The notes below the pieces were generated by a model. That model searched no databases. It was not told the origin of the DNA and saw only the letters and a program-made list of their open reading frames with translations. Shown piece by piece: positions 49,291 to 61,506 of a stretch of DNA of 64,000 nt. Each line of letters begins with the position of its first letter. Position 1 is the stretch's first letter. The position numbers and the translations under genes were made by a program. Source of the DNA: Gigaspora margarita (lineage: Eukaryota; Glomeromycota; Glomeromycetes; Diversisporales; Gigasporaceae); contig WTPW01000191.1 in assembly GCA_009809945.1 (NCBI GenBank), positions 133,669-197,668 on the forward strand. Reading direction: 5' to 3'.

Positions 49291-49445
49291 ATTAATTATA
49301 TATAAAGATGACTTATTTTATCAGTAATATATCTTCTTAATTACAAGTACCAGATTATTATAAAATTAGTCAATATATTAAAAATTATATTAAAATATAT
49401 CATTTATATATGTATTATATCAATCAAATATCTCTTTAATATATT

Positions 49446-51117
49446 ATGCCATCAGAAAATTTTATATATAGATATTGATCGATATATAACACTTAATCAT
49501 TTTATATCGATTATAAAATATCATTATATATTGATTAATTGGATAAAAATCAATATATATCTAAATCAATATATATCATTAAATCGTTATATATCTATAA
49601 ATCAATTATAATCAGAATTATTTGAAACGATATATTTCGATTAACAGATTTTAATGATTATATAATGTTTTGACCATCACCAGGTAAAAAAAAAAAAAAG
49701 TAAAATTCCAAAAAAAAGTAGGCTAAAAAAAAAGACAAAGACAAAACGAAAATAATTAGCATATTAAAAAAATTAGCTTAGAAAAAAAAAAAAAAAAAAG
49801 GTGTTTTGTACTATTTTTATCTCCCATCCCTTTTTTCTCTCCTTTTCCTTTTTTTTTCTCCTTTTCCTTTTTTTTCTTTTCTCTTTTTTTTTTCTTTTTC
49901 TCTTTTCTTTTCTCTCTCTTTTCTTCTCTCTTCTTTTTTTTTTTCTCTTTTTTTTTAATATTTTGAATTGTTTCAAAATATTTTAAAAATAGAAAATCAA
50001 GCTAGATCAGTAGATCTGTACTCTAGATTATACCATGAACGCGTTTGACTAATATTTTCGAAATAGTTCGAAATGTTTCAATGATCATAGTACAAGATCA
50101 GATTAGATCTTTGTTTATTTTTTTTTGTTATAATTTAGATTTTCTATCACTTTTACATTGTTTTTTTCATTTTCGTTTTGTTTTTTTTGTTACGTTTCAT
50201 TTCGTTTAGTATCATTTTGTTTCATTTGTTTTTCAATTTTTTTCTTTTATTTATTATTTTTTAATTTTTTTTTATTTTATTTCTACAAAAAAACACTTTT
50301 TGGCATGAAGTATAGTGACTTTCTGACACCTTGCGCAAGGCAACGCATTGGTATTGTCCTAGTTGGTGTCATTGCTAGTGTTGTAGTTGATGTCGTCGTT
50401 GGTGTCGTCGTTGGAATTGTCACTAGCACGTGTCATTGACATGCCTCTCGGTATTCTTGTAGATGGTATTGCTTAGATTTTTAGTGTTCTTGTAGATGGT
50501 CTATTTGTTTTTCTTCTCTTGCGTTCGTACAGGGTTGTCTTGCTCGTTTCTCTTGCATTCGTATGGGGTGGTCTTACTCGTTCTCTTGCATTCGTACGGG
50601 GTCGTATGGGGTAATTTTTTTGTTTCTCTTGCATTTGTATGGGTAGTATAACACTAACACTTCTGAGAAATAGTTTTTTTTATTTTTTTTATTTACTATT
50701 TTTTTAGAAAATAAGCGAATATAAGTGAATAGAAGCGAATAGAAGCGAATAGAAGCGAATATGAGCGAATAAAAGCAAATATAATAGTTTATTTTTTTTG
50801 TTTTCATTTTTTTTTGTTATTTTTTTCAGTTTCATTTTTTGTTTTTTGTTCTTTTTATTTATTTTTTTAATTTTATTTTATTTTATTTATTCCTTAATTT
50901 AGTAGTGAATATAAGCAAATATAAGTGAATATAATCGAAAATAAGCAAATATAAGCAAATATAAGCAAATATAATAGTTTATTTTTTTTTTATTTTTATT
51001 TTATTTTCATTATATTTTTTCAGTTTCATTCTTTTTTGGTTTTATTTTTTTGTCATTTTTTTTATAATAATATATAATAAAATATGTAATATTTAAAATA
51101 TATATAATATATAATAA
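49446..51117. other. Centre of the inverted repeat: simple-sequence DNA, no gene
   Basis: Contains ATCGATATAT-rich sequence (49460-49650), a polypyrimidine tract (about 49811-49975), T-rich runs (50150-50290), a repeated CTCTTGCATTCGTA(T/C)GGGG phrase (50515-50645, about 3 copies), and two 10-bp minisatellites. ORFs here are low-complexity by-products. Confidence 0.6.
50700..50975. repeat. Two 10-bp minisatellites (GAATAGAAGC / AAATATAAGC)
   Basis: About seven units at 50706-50775 and about seven at 50910-50978, both running into a TAATAGTTTATTTTTTTT phrase, so the larger block of about 205 bp is itself duplicated. Confidence 0.75.
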
Positions 51118-51780
51118 TGGGTATGGCGCTTTAGAGAAGTGGTCAAGGTGTCACCCCCAAGCGGCAGGTTGTCAGTTCGAATCCCACTAGTGACATTTCA
51201 AAAATTAAGACCTGTGTTCGGTAATCGTGGCTTATGATCAGTTGGGTGCAATACCTGTAACCTTGGTTCCACCATCTCGAATGGGAGCCTGCGGGTGCAA
51301 TGGTGTACTACATCACAAATCCAAGGAACCAAAAAAAACCCACGAGAACTCGTTTGGCAAGTTCCGAGTTAGGAGGTAGTAAAAATCAGTCCTAAAAGCA
51401 CAACCAAAATGAGGAGGTTGTGCTATGATTGGAACGAACCTAATAAAGGGCCAGTAGCCTCTGGCTTCTGAGGAATCCAGGCACCGGTACATGTATGGGA
51501 CATGGAAAATATCTGTGTGATAGTTATACCTGGGCACTGTTAGGAGTAGCCGGGGAAGTTAGGCATGGTATATGAGAACTTGGTATGGGCCAGAGAGTTT
51601 AAATAGACAATACCCGTAGTTGGATTGTAGGTATAGCAGCTAGTGTAGAACCTTCGGGCGGACTACTTAAATTAGGCACCAAAAGTGCANGTNTGGCTAG
51701 TTGTATCCTCACTCATAATTCTGAATGGGCGATAATAATCGTGCGGTATACAGCGTACTGGCAGGACTGTTAAAGTATAA
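51118..51780 (+). mobile_element. tRNA-derived SINE, copy 2
   Basis: The head reads as a tRNA-like sequence with an A-box-like segment (TTTAGAGAAGTGGTCAAGG) and a B box (AGTTCGAATCCCACT), then GACCTGTGTTC as in copy 1. The 3' part shares GAACCTTCGGGCGGACTACT and the GTGTGGCTAGTTGTA phrase with copy 1. It is shorter than copy 1, implying an internal difference of about 300 bp. Two Ns near 51690. Confidence 0.78.
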
Positions 51781-53250
51781 AAAAATATATATATCTATAA
51801 TATATAATAATAAATAAAAAAATAAAATTTTACATTAAATTGTGAAAACTTGCGAATATTGTATATTTAATTTAAAATATAATATATAATAATAATAAAT
51901 AAAAAAATTTAGAAAATGCACAAACTTGCGAAAACCTGTAAAACGTTTAAAAATTTGCAAAAAGCATGATTATGTGAATATAATAATTATTAATTGATAT
52001 CATATTCGATATATATCGATTAACCAGATATATATCGATTACTATCACTATCGATGATAATTAGCAGGGTAGTGTGTAATCGATATATATCCTATATATA
52101 TCCAAATGGTTATTAATCGATATATATCAGTCTATTTTTTTGCTGATGCCTATAATTATCTTAGAAAATCAAGCATGCAAACTTATAGTTTACTATATCG
52201 GTATTATATCATATAAAAGATGATAAAATTTTAATTAAATAGCCAATATAATATCTTCTTATAATTGCTAATTATCTTTAAGTTATTAGCCAAAATTGCT
52301 TTTAATAACGATTTATATCATCCTACAAATATTAATGCAATATTTTAATAATAAATTAATTTTCAGGAAAACATTTAAAATATCAGTATTGTATCATACA
52401 AATGGATGAAAATTTTTTATTAAATAGCCAACATAATATCAGCTTATGATATATCTAGTCATTAATTTATCTTTAATAAATCTTAAAAATATCTGTTTAT
52501 TATCTTGTATAAATCTTCTTACTGATATTTGGATATTGCTTTTATGCACCTAGCCGATATGCAACATAACTCTCTAAAATCTTCAGCATATCACCTTTTT
52601 TTATACCCTATCAATCAGTTTATATCCAATAATATGTTAGCTTGCAATCACCTAAGGCGATTATTATATGATATTTGGGTAATATTTTTGATTTTGACCT
52701 GTGTATATATGTATATATGAGCATGAAAAGAGGTCTAATCCAATGAATGTTTTATTCAAATATTCACTGAATGTTTGAATATTTGGATATATAAAATTTT
52801 CACCAAATGAATATTCGAATATTTAAAATTTTCACTAAATATATTCATTGAATATTCATTGAATATATATATATTAAAAGTAGCAAATTTTGATATTAAT
52901 AATCAAATATGATTGGCTAATTTTTGTATAATAAATTCTAATTAGTTAAAAAATATATATAACTAATTTTTAATACCAAATTTTTAAAAATATATAAACT
53001 TTAAAATATTATAACAATTATAAATTAAATAAATATCTACTTCTACAAATTGTGGCTTTGGATTAAGACAACAAATTTCTTAAAGAGAATTTTTTAAAAT
53101 TATTTGTTTTTGAATTATGCTACTTTATTTTTTTTATATTTAGTACTATATATTTAATATTCAATGAATATTCAGTGAATATTCATTGAATATTTTCAAA
53201 ATTTTTGAATGAATATTTGAATATTAAAAAGATTAACCAAATGAATATCC
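51507..53250. repeat. Direct duplication, first copy (about 1.74 kb)
   Basis: It starts inside the SINE (ATATCTGTGTGATAG) and runs to GAATATCC at 53250, then a single N, then the same start again. The copies differ at only a few sites by eye. It includes the 63-codon ORF at 52529 that reappears at 54273 with no change. The single-N join points to an assembly scaffold joint. Confidence 0.8.
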
Positions 53251-53251
53251 N

Positions 53252-54995
53252 ATATCTGTGTGATAGTTATACCTGGGCACTGTTAGGAGTAGCCGGGGAA
53301 GTTAGGCATGGTATATGAGAACTTGGTATGGGCCAGAGAGTTTAAATAGACAATACCCGTAGTTGGATTGTAGGTATAGCAGCTAGTGTAGAACCTTCGG
53401 GCGGACTACTTAAATTAGGCACCAAAAGTGCATGTGTGGCTAGTTGTATCCTCACTCATAATTCTGAATGGGCGATAATAATCGTGCGGTATACAGCGTA
53501 CTGGCAGGACTGTTAAAGTATAAAAAAATATATATATCTATAATATATAATAATAAATAAAAAAATAAAATTTTACATTAAATTGTGAAAACTTGCGAAT
53601 ATTGTATATTTAATTTAAAATATAATATATAATAATAATAAATAAAAAAATTTAGAAAATGCACAAACTTGCGAAAACCTGTAAAACGTTTAAAAATTTG
53701 CAAAAAGCATGATTATGTGAATATAATAATTATTAATTGATATCATATTCGATATATATCGATTTAACCAGATATATATTGATTACTATCACTATTGATG
53801 ATAATCGGCAGGGTAGTGTGTAATCGATATATATCCTATATATATCCAAATGGTTATTAATCGATATATATCAGTCTATTTTTTTGCTGATGCCTATAAT
53901 TATCTTAGAAAATCAAGCATGCAAACTTATAGTTTACTATATCGGTATTATATCATATAAAAGATGATAAAATTTTAATTAAATAGCCAATATAATATCT
54001 TCTTATAATTGCTAATTATCTTTAAGTTATTAGCCAAAATTGCTTTTAATAACGATTTATATCATCCTACAAATATTAATGCAATATTTTAATAATAAAT
54101 TAATTTTCAGGAAAACATTTAAAATATCAGTATTGTATCATACAAATGGATGAAAATTTTTTATTAAATAGCCAACATAATATCAGCTTATGATATATCT
54201 AGTCATTAATTTATCTTTAATAAATCTTAAAAATATCTGTTTATTATCTTGTATAAATCTTCTTACTGATATTTGGATATTGCTTTTATGCACCTAGCCG
54301 ATATGCAACATAACTCTCTAAAATCTTCAGCATATCACCTTTTTTTATACCCTATCAATCAGTTTATATCCAATAATATGTTAGCTTGCAATCACCTAAG
54401 GCGATTATTATATGATATTTGGGTAATATTTTTGATTTTGACCTGTGTATATATGTATATATGAGCATGAAAAGAGGTCTAATCCAATGAATGTTTTATT
54501 CAAATATTCACTGAATGTTTGAATATTTGGATATATAAAATTTTCACCAAATGAATATTCGAATATTTAAAATTTTCACTAAATATATTCATTGAATATT
54601 CATTGAATATATATATATTAAAAGTAGCAAATTTTGATATTAATAATCAAATATGATTGGCTAATTTTTGTATAATAAATTCTAATTAGTTAAAAAATAT
54701 ATATAACTAATTTTTAATACCAAATTTTTAAAAATATATAAACTTTAAAATATTATAACAATTATAAATTAAATAAATATCTACTTCTACAAAATTGTGG
54801 CTTTGGATTAAAACAACAAATTTTTTAAAGAGAATTTTTTAAAATTATTTGTTTTTGAATTATGCTACTTTATTTTTTTTATATTTAGTACTATATATTT
54901 AATATTCAATGAATATTCAGTGAATATTCATTGAATATTTTCAAAATTTTTGAATGAATATTTGAATATTAAAAAGATTAACCAAATGAATATCC
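53252..54995. repeat. Direct duplication, second copy (about 1.74 kb)
   Basis: Nearly identical to the preceding copy and extending beyond it into the complete right end of the AGAGGTCT element (to 55028). It includes a second partial SINE tail (53252-53527). Confidence 0.8.
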
Positions 54996-55028
54996 GAATA
55001 CAAAATTTTTGACCAGATAAGACCTCTA
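54472..55028. mobile_element. MITE with AGAGGTCTNATC ends
   Basis: Left end AGAGGTCTAATCCAATGAAT, right end CCAGATAAGACCTCT, about 557 bp, with many TGAATATTCA-type palindromes inside. The first duplication copy (52728-53250) has the same left end but stops at the N. Target duplication not resolved. Confidence 0.6.
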
Positions 55029-55654
55029 AGAACAAGGAATGTAATTTCTTGTTAAAATAATAATCATTTCTTATAAATCTTATAGCATTGATTACAAATA
55101 AAAATGCTTATATAGACTTTACCTACTTATAAACATTTGAATCTTATAATTATTAAATTCATCAATTCAGATTTGCCTTAATTTTTTCAATTTATTTTAA
55201 AATATTATTATATAAATACATATTTAAAAATTATAATGGTAACAAAGTGATCAAATCATAAGTGTATAAAAATTTATAAGTAATCAGATGTATAATAAGG
55301 TATAACTGTACTAAAATTTATAGTGATCAAGTACTGTACATATATACAAAAATTTATAACTAGGTTATGTACATACAAAATTCATTAATGATTCATAAGA
55401 AATTCATGATCGAGTTTATAATTTCTGATCAAATAGTCAATAATCATAAATCACATAAATGTTTGGCTCAAATTTATTTAACCTTATCAATCATATGAAA
55501 TAATCACTAAAATTGGAGATTTTGCCTGTATGGTGTACAATATTTTTGGTATATTATTTTATGCAAGAAATTAAAAGTCTAGATTCCTACTTTATTAACA
55601 ATGACAAATTAAAAAATTTATTTCAGCATACAGTTTGTATATTATCTCTATATC
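55029..55654. other. AT-rich DNA, no gene seen
   Basis: No motif; the 74-codon ORF at 55513 overlaps the start of the inverted block and has no recognisable feature. Confidence 0.4.
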
Positions 55655-56236
55655 ACGGGTTGAAATCAAAAATATCACCTAAATATCATATAATAATTGC
55701 CTTAGGCAATTGCAGGCTAACATGTTATTGGATATAAGCCGATTGATAAAGTATAAAAAAAGGTGATATGCTGAAGATTTTAGAGAGTTATGTTACATAT
55801 CGGCTAGGTGCATAAAAGCAATATCCAAATATCGGTAAGAAGATTTATACAAGATAATAGACAGATATTTTTAAGATATATTAAAGATAAATTAATGACT
55901 AGATATATCATAAGCCGATATTATGTTGGCCATTTAATAAAAAATTTTTATCCATTTGCATCATACAATACTGATATTTTAAATGTTTTTCTGAAAATTA
56001 ATTTATTAATAAAATATCACATTAATATTTGTAGGATGATATAAATCGTTATTAAAAGCAATTTTGGCTGATAGCTTAAAGATAATTAGCAATTATGAGA
56101 AGATATTATATTGGCTATTTAATTAAAATTTTATCATCTTTTATATGATATAATACCGATATAGTAAACTATAAGTTTGCATGCTTGATTTTCTAAGATA
56201 ATTATAGGCATCAGCAAAAAAATAGACTGATATATA
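55655..56236 (-). repeat. Inverted copy of 52126-52710, first of two
   Basis: Reverse complement of the block at 52126-52710 (and 53870-54455). The match ends exactly at the N at 56237. ORF 55808-56044 is repeated at 56368. Confidence 0.8.
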
Positions 56237-56237
56237 N

Positions 56238-56766
56238 CCCAAATATCATATAATAATCGCCTTAGGTGATTGCAAGCTAACATATTATTGGATATAAACT
56301 GATTGATAGGGTATAAAAAAAGGTGATATGCTGAAGATTTTAGAGAGTTATGTTACATATCGGCTAGGTGCATAAAAGCAATATCCAAATATCGGTAAGA
56401 AGATTTATACAAGATAATAGACAGATATTTTTAAGATATATTAAAGATAAATTAATGACTAGATATATCATAAGCCGATATTATGTTGGCCATTTAATAA
56501 AAAATTTTTATCCATTTGCATCATACAATACTGATATTTTAAATGTTTTTCTGAAAATTAATTTATTAATAAAATATCACATTAATATTTGTAGGATGAT
56601 ATAAATCGTTATTAAAAGCAATTTTGGCTGATAGCTTAAAGATAATTAGCAATTATGAGAAGATATTATATTGGCTATTTAATTAAAATTTTATCATCTT
56701 TTATATGATATAATACCGATATAGTAAACTATAAGTTTGCATACTTGATTTTCTAAGATGATTATA
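56238..56766 (-). repeat. Inverted copy of 52126-52710, second of two
   Basis: Starts right after the N at 56237 and repeats the previous 530 bp almost exactly before passing into the right arm (GGTGATATATTAA). The single N suggests an assembly joint. Confidence 0.8.
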
Positions 56767-58429
56767 GGGTGATATATTAATTTTATTAAAGAGATATTTG
56801 ATTGATATAATACATATATAAATTATATATTTTAATATAATTTTTAATATATTGACTAATTTTATAATAATCTGGTACTTGTAATTAAGAAGATATATTA
56901 CTAATAATATAAGTCGCCTTTATATATAATTAATGTATCGGCCTACCAATAACAAAAATTTTCGATGTTATATATCTAATAAAAATAAGTTGTTGATTTT
57001 ATGAGTATTGTATTGGCCTACCGATAATATAATTTTTTTAGATGATATATTACTGTTTTAAAAAGATAATATAAGTTGGTTTGTATATGAATATTGTATC
57101 AGTCTACCGATAATATAATTTTTTTAGATGATATATTACTGTTTTAAAAAGATAATATAAGTTGGTTTTTATATGAGTATTGTATCGGCCTACTGATAAT
57201 ATAATTTTTTTAGATGATATATTACTGTTTTAAAAAGATAATATAAGTTGGTTTTTATATGAGTAGTGTATCGGGCTACTGATATTATAATTTTTTTAGA
57301 TAATATATTAATGCTTAAACCTATCATTAGCCGCTATTTATGTTATATTTTCTGATTGTATATTTATTGAACTTAATATTTATTAAATTTATTAAAATAA
57401 AATAAAAATAAAATAAAATAATAATAATATTTAAATTATTTTTTTTCTCCCTCTTGGGTGCTTTATTATTACTCTTTTCCACCACCTTACCCTTTTCCAC
57501 CCTTACTCTCTTTCTTTTTCTACCTTCTTGCTCCTTTTCTATTCTTGTCCTCATATCTTCATCCACACCCTCTTCTTCAACTTCTTCAACTTCAATTCTA
57601 CCATCACCACCTTCATTACCCTCAACTTCCTCAATACCAATCTCTTCTGGAGTTGTAATTTCTAGGGGTTGGTCTCTACTACCTTTCGAAGTAGAAGCTT
57701 CAGTTTGTTGCCCCTGTTGTTGCTATTGTTGCTCCTGTTGTTTTTGTTGCTGCTTTCAATGTTGCTGCTTTTGATGTTGATGCTATTGATGCTTTTGATG
57801 CTGTTGCTGCTTTTGATGCTGTTGCTGCTTTTGATGTTGATGCTGTTGCAGTTGTTGATGTTGTTGTTGCTTCTGCTGTTTGTTTTTTTAATGCCATTCT
57901 AAGTGCAACTGATGATGATGTTGATGCTATGGGACTTGGAAGTGACAATTCACTGCTTCATAGTGTTTCTGTTGGTTTTATATGACTGCTACTTTTTCTG
58001 CTTTTTTTTGTTCTCAAACCATCTTCACTCTTATCCTTATTGGTATTAGCCTGACTTCTTTTTCTTCTCGAACCACCAGAATGTCCCTTACTCTCGGTCT
58101 CCCCGGTATGACTTCTTTTTCTTTTTTTTAGTTTGTTTTGTTTTTTTTTTCTTTTTTGTGGGTCCTCATCTCCACTAGAAAAATTGGTATCACACTCAGG
58201 ATCTGGTATATCGTATCTTTTACAGGCCTCATCAGATAATGCTCCACTTGGGCAATCTGGTGGCAGTACACATTCAGTATCAACATTATTGCCATAGTGC
58301 TATTCGAATATTCTTTTGTTTTTCAGCTGAAGCTGTTTGACATACGGATCTATTTGTTTCTGAAACAACCGTTTTAACTAGATAATATATATTAAACATA
58401 TTAAGAAAATTATTATTGAAATACATTAA

Positions 58430-58595
58430 GGAGCATGCCATTTATTACGTAATTTTTACTATGGATATATGGTCAAAGGTAGTGATTACGTCTATATATT
58501 ATATTAACCAATCTGAATTAGATAAAGTGATCACACCATACATGGATGAGAGTGGCTACTAAGTAAAAAATATTATGTAATAAATAGCTCACCCC
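58430..58595. mobile_element. Tourist-like MITE (PIF/Harbinger type), TAA target
   Basis: 166 bp; ends GGAGCATGCCATTTATTAC and, in complement, GGGGTGAGCTATTTATTAC; flanked by TAA (58427-58429, 58596-58598). The left arm carries the uninterrupted site in its corresponding intron. Confidence 0.75.
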
Positions 58596-59387
58596 TAACT
58601 CAAATTATGGGATTAAATTAGCCAATATTACAATATATACATTTTTGAGAATTATATACTTACATGGGGCCCATGCTACCATTTATCGATACAAACCAAC
58701 TTCTTTCCTCCCTCCTCTTTCTCATCTGTAATCCATTCCTCAACTGAATGGTACACATTACCATCTTTGTTCGTCATCAACAACTCCAAATCATCCTGTA
58801 AATAATGCTTTATTCTTTTATTTCCTGATTTGATCAAAAATGTCAAACCTCTACGCCTCGTTTTCCTCTTCTAATTATTTTATAAAAAAAACAATAATAA
58901 AAAATAATAGTTTAAACAAAATTTATACAAATACAAACTTTATATCATTCTTATCTCATTCACTTTAGTATTTCTTCCAATTCGGGCATGATTGTGGGCC
59001 TTTTTCGCATTATCAGAGTTTATTGCCTCAGTGCATCTCTGTGTCTTATAGTGTTGTTTTAGAATTTTTTAATCATGCCCAAGTGTTGCCAGAATCCTGG
59101 TAATTGCTGGTATTATGTTTTCTAATATTATTTCTTTGCAATTTCTATTTCTTTGCCAGATCCGGTTTTTGGGACATTAATGGGCCTCTTTTAATTAATA
59201 CTTTAATTTCGTTCTATAAAACAAAAAAAAAAGATAAAAAAAAAACAAAAAAAAGAGAATAATTATAATATATTTTCCTAGAAATGGGGTGATTGTTCCA
59301 GAGTTAATGGACTCAGTGGCCTGCCACCAGACAAACTACTAGAACTTCTCTTGCTGCTACTACTCATTGAACTTCTGCTACTTGTAT

Positions 59388-60097
59388 AGGACCCCAAACA
59401 ATCTATGTAATATCATATTTGAAAAAACGCTAACAAAGGGCCGTTTTTTTAAAAAGGTTATATTTGAAAAGTAGGTATTGGGTAAAAAGGTTATATTTGA
59501 AAACGGATAATGGCCAAAATGAGTATATTTGAAAGAATGGTAACAGGGTAATTTTTTCAAATGTTATATTTGAAAAGTGGTAATGGTTTTTTATTTTTTT
59601 TTTTTNNNNNNNNNNNNNNNNNNNNNNNNNNNNNNNNNNNNNNNNNNNNNNNNNNNNNNNNNNNNNNNNNNNNNNNNNNNNNNNNNNNNNNNNNNNNNNN
59701 NNNNNNNNNNNNNNNNNNNNNNNNNNNNNNNNNNNNNNNNNNNNNNNNNNNNNNNNNNNNNNNNNNNNNNNNNNNNNNNNNNNNNNNNNNNNNNNNNNNN
59801 NNNNNNNNNNNNNNNNNNNNNNNNNNNNNNNNNNNNNNNNNNNNNNNNNNNNNNNNNNNNNNNNNNNNNNNNNNNNNNNNNNNNNNNNNNNNNNNNNNNN
59901 NNNNNNNNNNNNTTTTTAGAGAGCGTTGGTTTGAAAATTTTTTTTGAAAAGCTTACATTTCGAAAATTGGGAACTGATACCAAAGTTGTTACCTGATATT
60001 TTAAATGTAGCTAATATATACCAAAGTAGAAACGCTAACAAAAAAAATTTTTACTATGATCCTCAAATATAACCTCACATCGATTATTTGGGGTCCT
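59388..60097. mobile_element. MITE with AGGACCCCAAA ends, containing the N gap
   Basis: Starts AGGACCCCAAACAATC and ends GATTATTTGGGGTCCT; 8-base flanks ACTTGTAT and ACTTGTAC (7/8). The left arm has a single copy of this site. The interior holds about 30-bp tandem units with TTATATTTGAAAA and the run of 307 Ns at 59606-59912, so its length is uncertain. Confidence 0.8.
59606..59912. other. Assembly gap (307 Ns)
   Basis: Run of N within a tandem repeat region; ORFs spanning it are not real. Confidence 0.99.
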
Positions 60098-60926
60098 ACT
60101 TGTACTTGACCTTCTCCTTCTTCCACTTTCATCGTTACTACTAGTAGTGCTTGCACTACTAGTAATATTTGGGCTTGGTATTTTCACCTTTTTCTTTTTT
60201 CCTTTGGCTTGGATGGTGGTGATTGCAGCTGAACTGCTACGGATATCAACTCTGTATTACTAAAAATATATAAAGTTTATAATTAATTAATAATGATAAA
60301 TTACTATATTGGCCTATTGTAAATCTTATATTTTTTGTTTCTTATGTTTTTTTGACCTCTTTCATGCCATCTTGCTGCTTTTAGCTTTGGGAAGTTTTTT
60401 TTCTTTACCCATTTTATTGAGAGATGGAGAAATGAAGGAGAAAGAAAACAAAAGAAAAAAAAAATGAGAGAGAAGAAAATATAAGAAAATTGATATATAT
60501 GTGTGTATATATATATGTGTGTATGTGTAAAATGTTAATTTAATTTGGAATTGAAAATGATGAAAAAAATTCTTGGAAATGGTACCATCCTTTTTATAAT
60601 TTTGATGGGCTATATGGTAATTATCTTTTGCATTGTCTTATTTTTCCTAATATTGAATTAAAATTTTCTAATAATATCTTTCATTTGAGCGAATATTAAT
60701 ATCGTTATAATAAAATAATACATCTTTTATATACCTTTTGCATAAACGATATATGATTATTTGATTATCACATGTATTATCTTCGGCCTCAGATAAAAAT
60801 TGATTACAAATATTACTATCAAAGTAATATCAATGATTAAATAAATGATTACATTAAAATAATTTACTTTTCGTTTAAATGATATGTTATCGACTTAATA
60901 CTCAATTGAAAATTGGACAATATAAA

Positions 60927-61468
60927 GGGACTGCCTATTTTTACTATGGAATTTTACTATTTTTACCATAGTTATATAAAAGTTTCTATTTTTAGATTTT
61001 AATATAATATTGTATATTATAATTTTAATTATCTTCAATTTATGCAACTTGATTTAGGTTACCAAAACAAGACTTGTATAATGTTACATGACATTAGCAG
61101 CATGTAACTAAAAATTATTTTTGTGAAAACAATGCACAGGTCTTTGTGTAATGTAAGTGCATATGTTGTGTAACCAATATATGTACTGTGATTGGTAGAT
61201 TTAGGGTTAGGGTGAGCCGGAATTATATCTAACCCACTAGGAGCATTATTATAATAGTGCCCACTAGAATTAAAGCTTAATACTGGCCAACCCAGGGTTA
61301 GGTTACTAAAATAAGACTTGTATAACATTATACAACATTAGTAGCGTGTAACCAAAAATTATTTTTGCAAAAACAATGCACTGGGCCTTTGTATAACATA
61401 AGTGCATATATTATTTAAATTCGAAAAATAGAAAATTTTGTGTAACTATAGTGGAAATAGCAATACCC
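60927..61468. mobile_element. MITE with GGGACTGCCTATTT-type ends in the right arm
   Basis: Left GGGACTGCCTATTTTTACTA and, in complement, right GGGTATTGCTATTTCCACTA; flanked by TATAAA on both sides (60921-60926, 61469 onward). The left arm (about 45670) has the empty site. Inside, a block of about 105 bp (GACTTGTATAA..GTGCATAT) is duplicated at 61070-61165 and 61310-61410. Confidence 0.75.
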
Positions 61469-61506
61469 TATAAAAATTATATTTAATATCATTATAATAT
61501 CAATAA

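Larger units (their letters stand above)
44586..49445 (+). repeat. Left arm of a giant inverted repeat
   Basis: Outside to inside: repeat array, AT-rich spacer (45660-46090), CA/TA and CT-rich tract (46100-46215), unrecognised gene (46261-48862), and a repeat of about 115 bp units (48960-49290). It matches 56784 to beyond 64000 in reverse complement, with the same exon order and intron junctions. Identity ends abruptly at about 49445 on this side. Confidence 0.85.
57430..60370 (-). pseudogene. Unrecognised multi-exon gene, right-arm copy
   Basis: Same exon order as the left copy: start at 60370 (TGA as third codon), Ser-rich exon interrupted by a 710-bp element with an N gap, then the KHNHARIGRNT-type segment (about 58950), exon with ECVLPPDCPSGALSDEA (about 58340-58170), Lys-rich and Ala/Thr/Ser repeat region (57950-57700) and a longer charged tail (DEDMRTRIEKEQEGRKRKR) than the left copy. 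Stops and indels affect several exons but often at sites different from the left copy. The copies therefore decayed independently, and their third codons (TAA versus TGA) could both derive from CGA. Confidence 0.55.

Noticed and set aside
49773-49986. Lys/Arg-rich and Phe-rich ORFs on opposite strands
   Set aside because: Both come from one polypyrimidine tract; no protein is likely.
51118-51195. Possible tRNA gene
   Set aside because: The A/B-box-like head is followed by a conserved body shared with another copy, so it is a SINE head; a good cloverleaf could not be drawn.
57454-57902. Leu/Ser/Cys-rich plus-strand ORFs
   Set aside because: Antisense translations of the Ala/Thr/Ser repeat and acidic region of the right-arm gene.
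59561-59996. ORFs of 128-139 codons consisting mostly of X
   Set aside because: They span the N gap and are artefacts.
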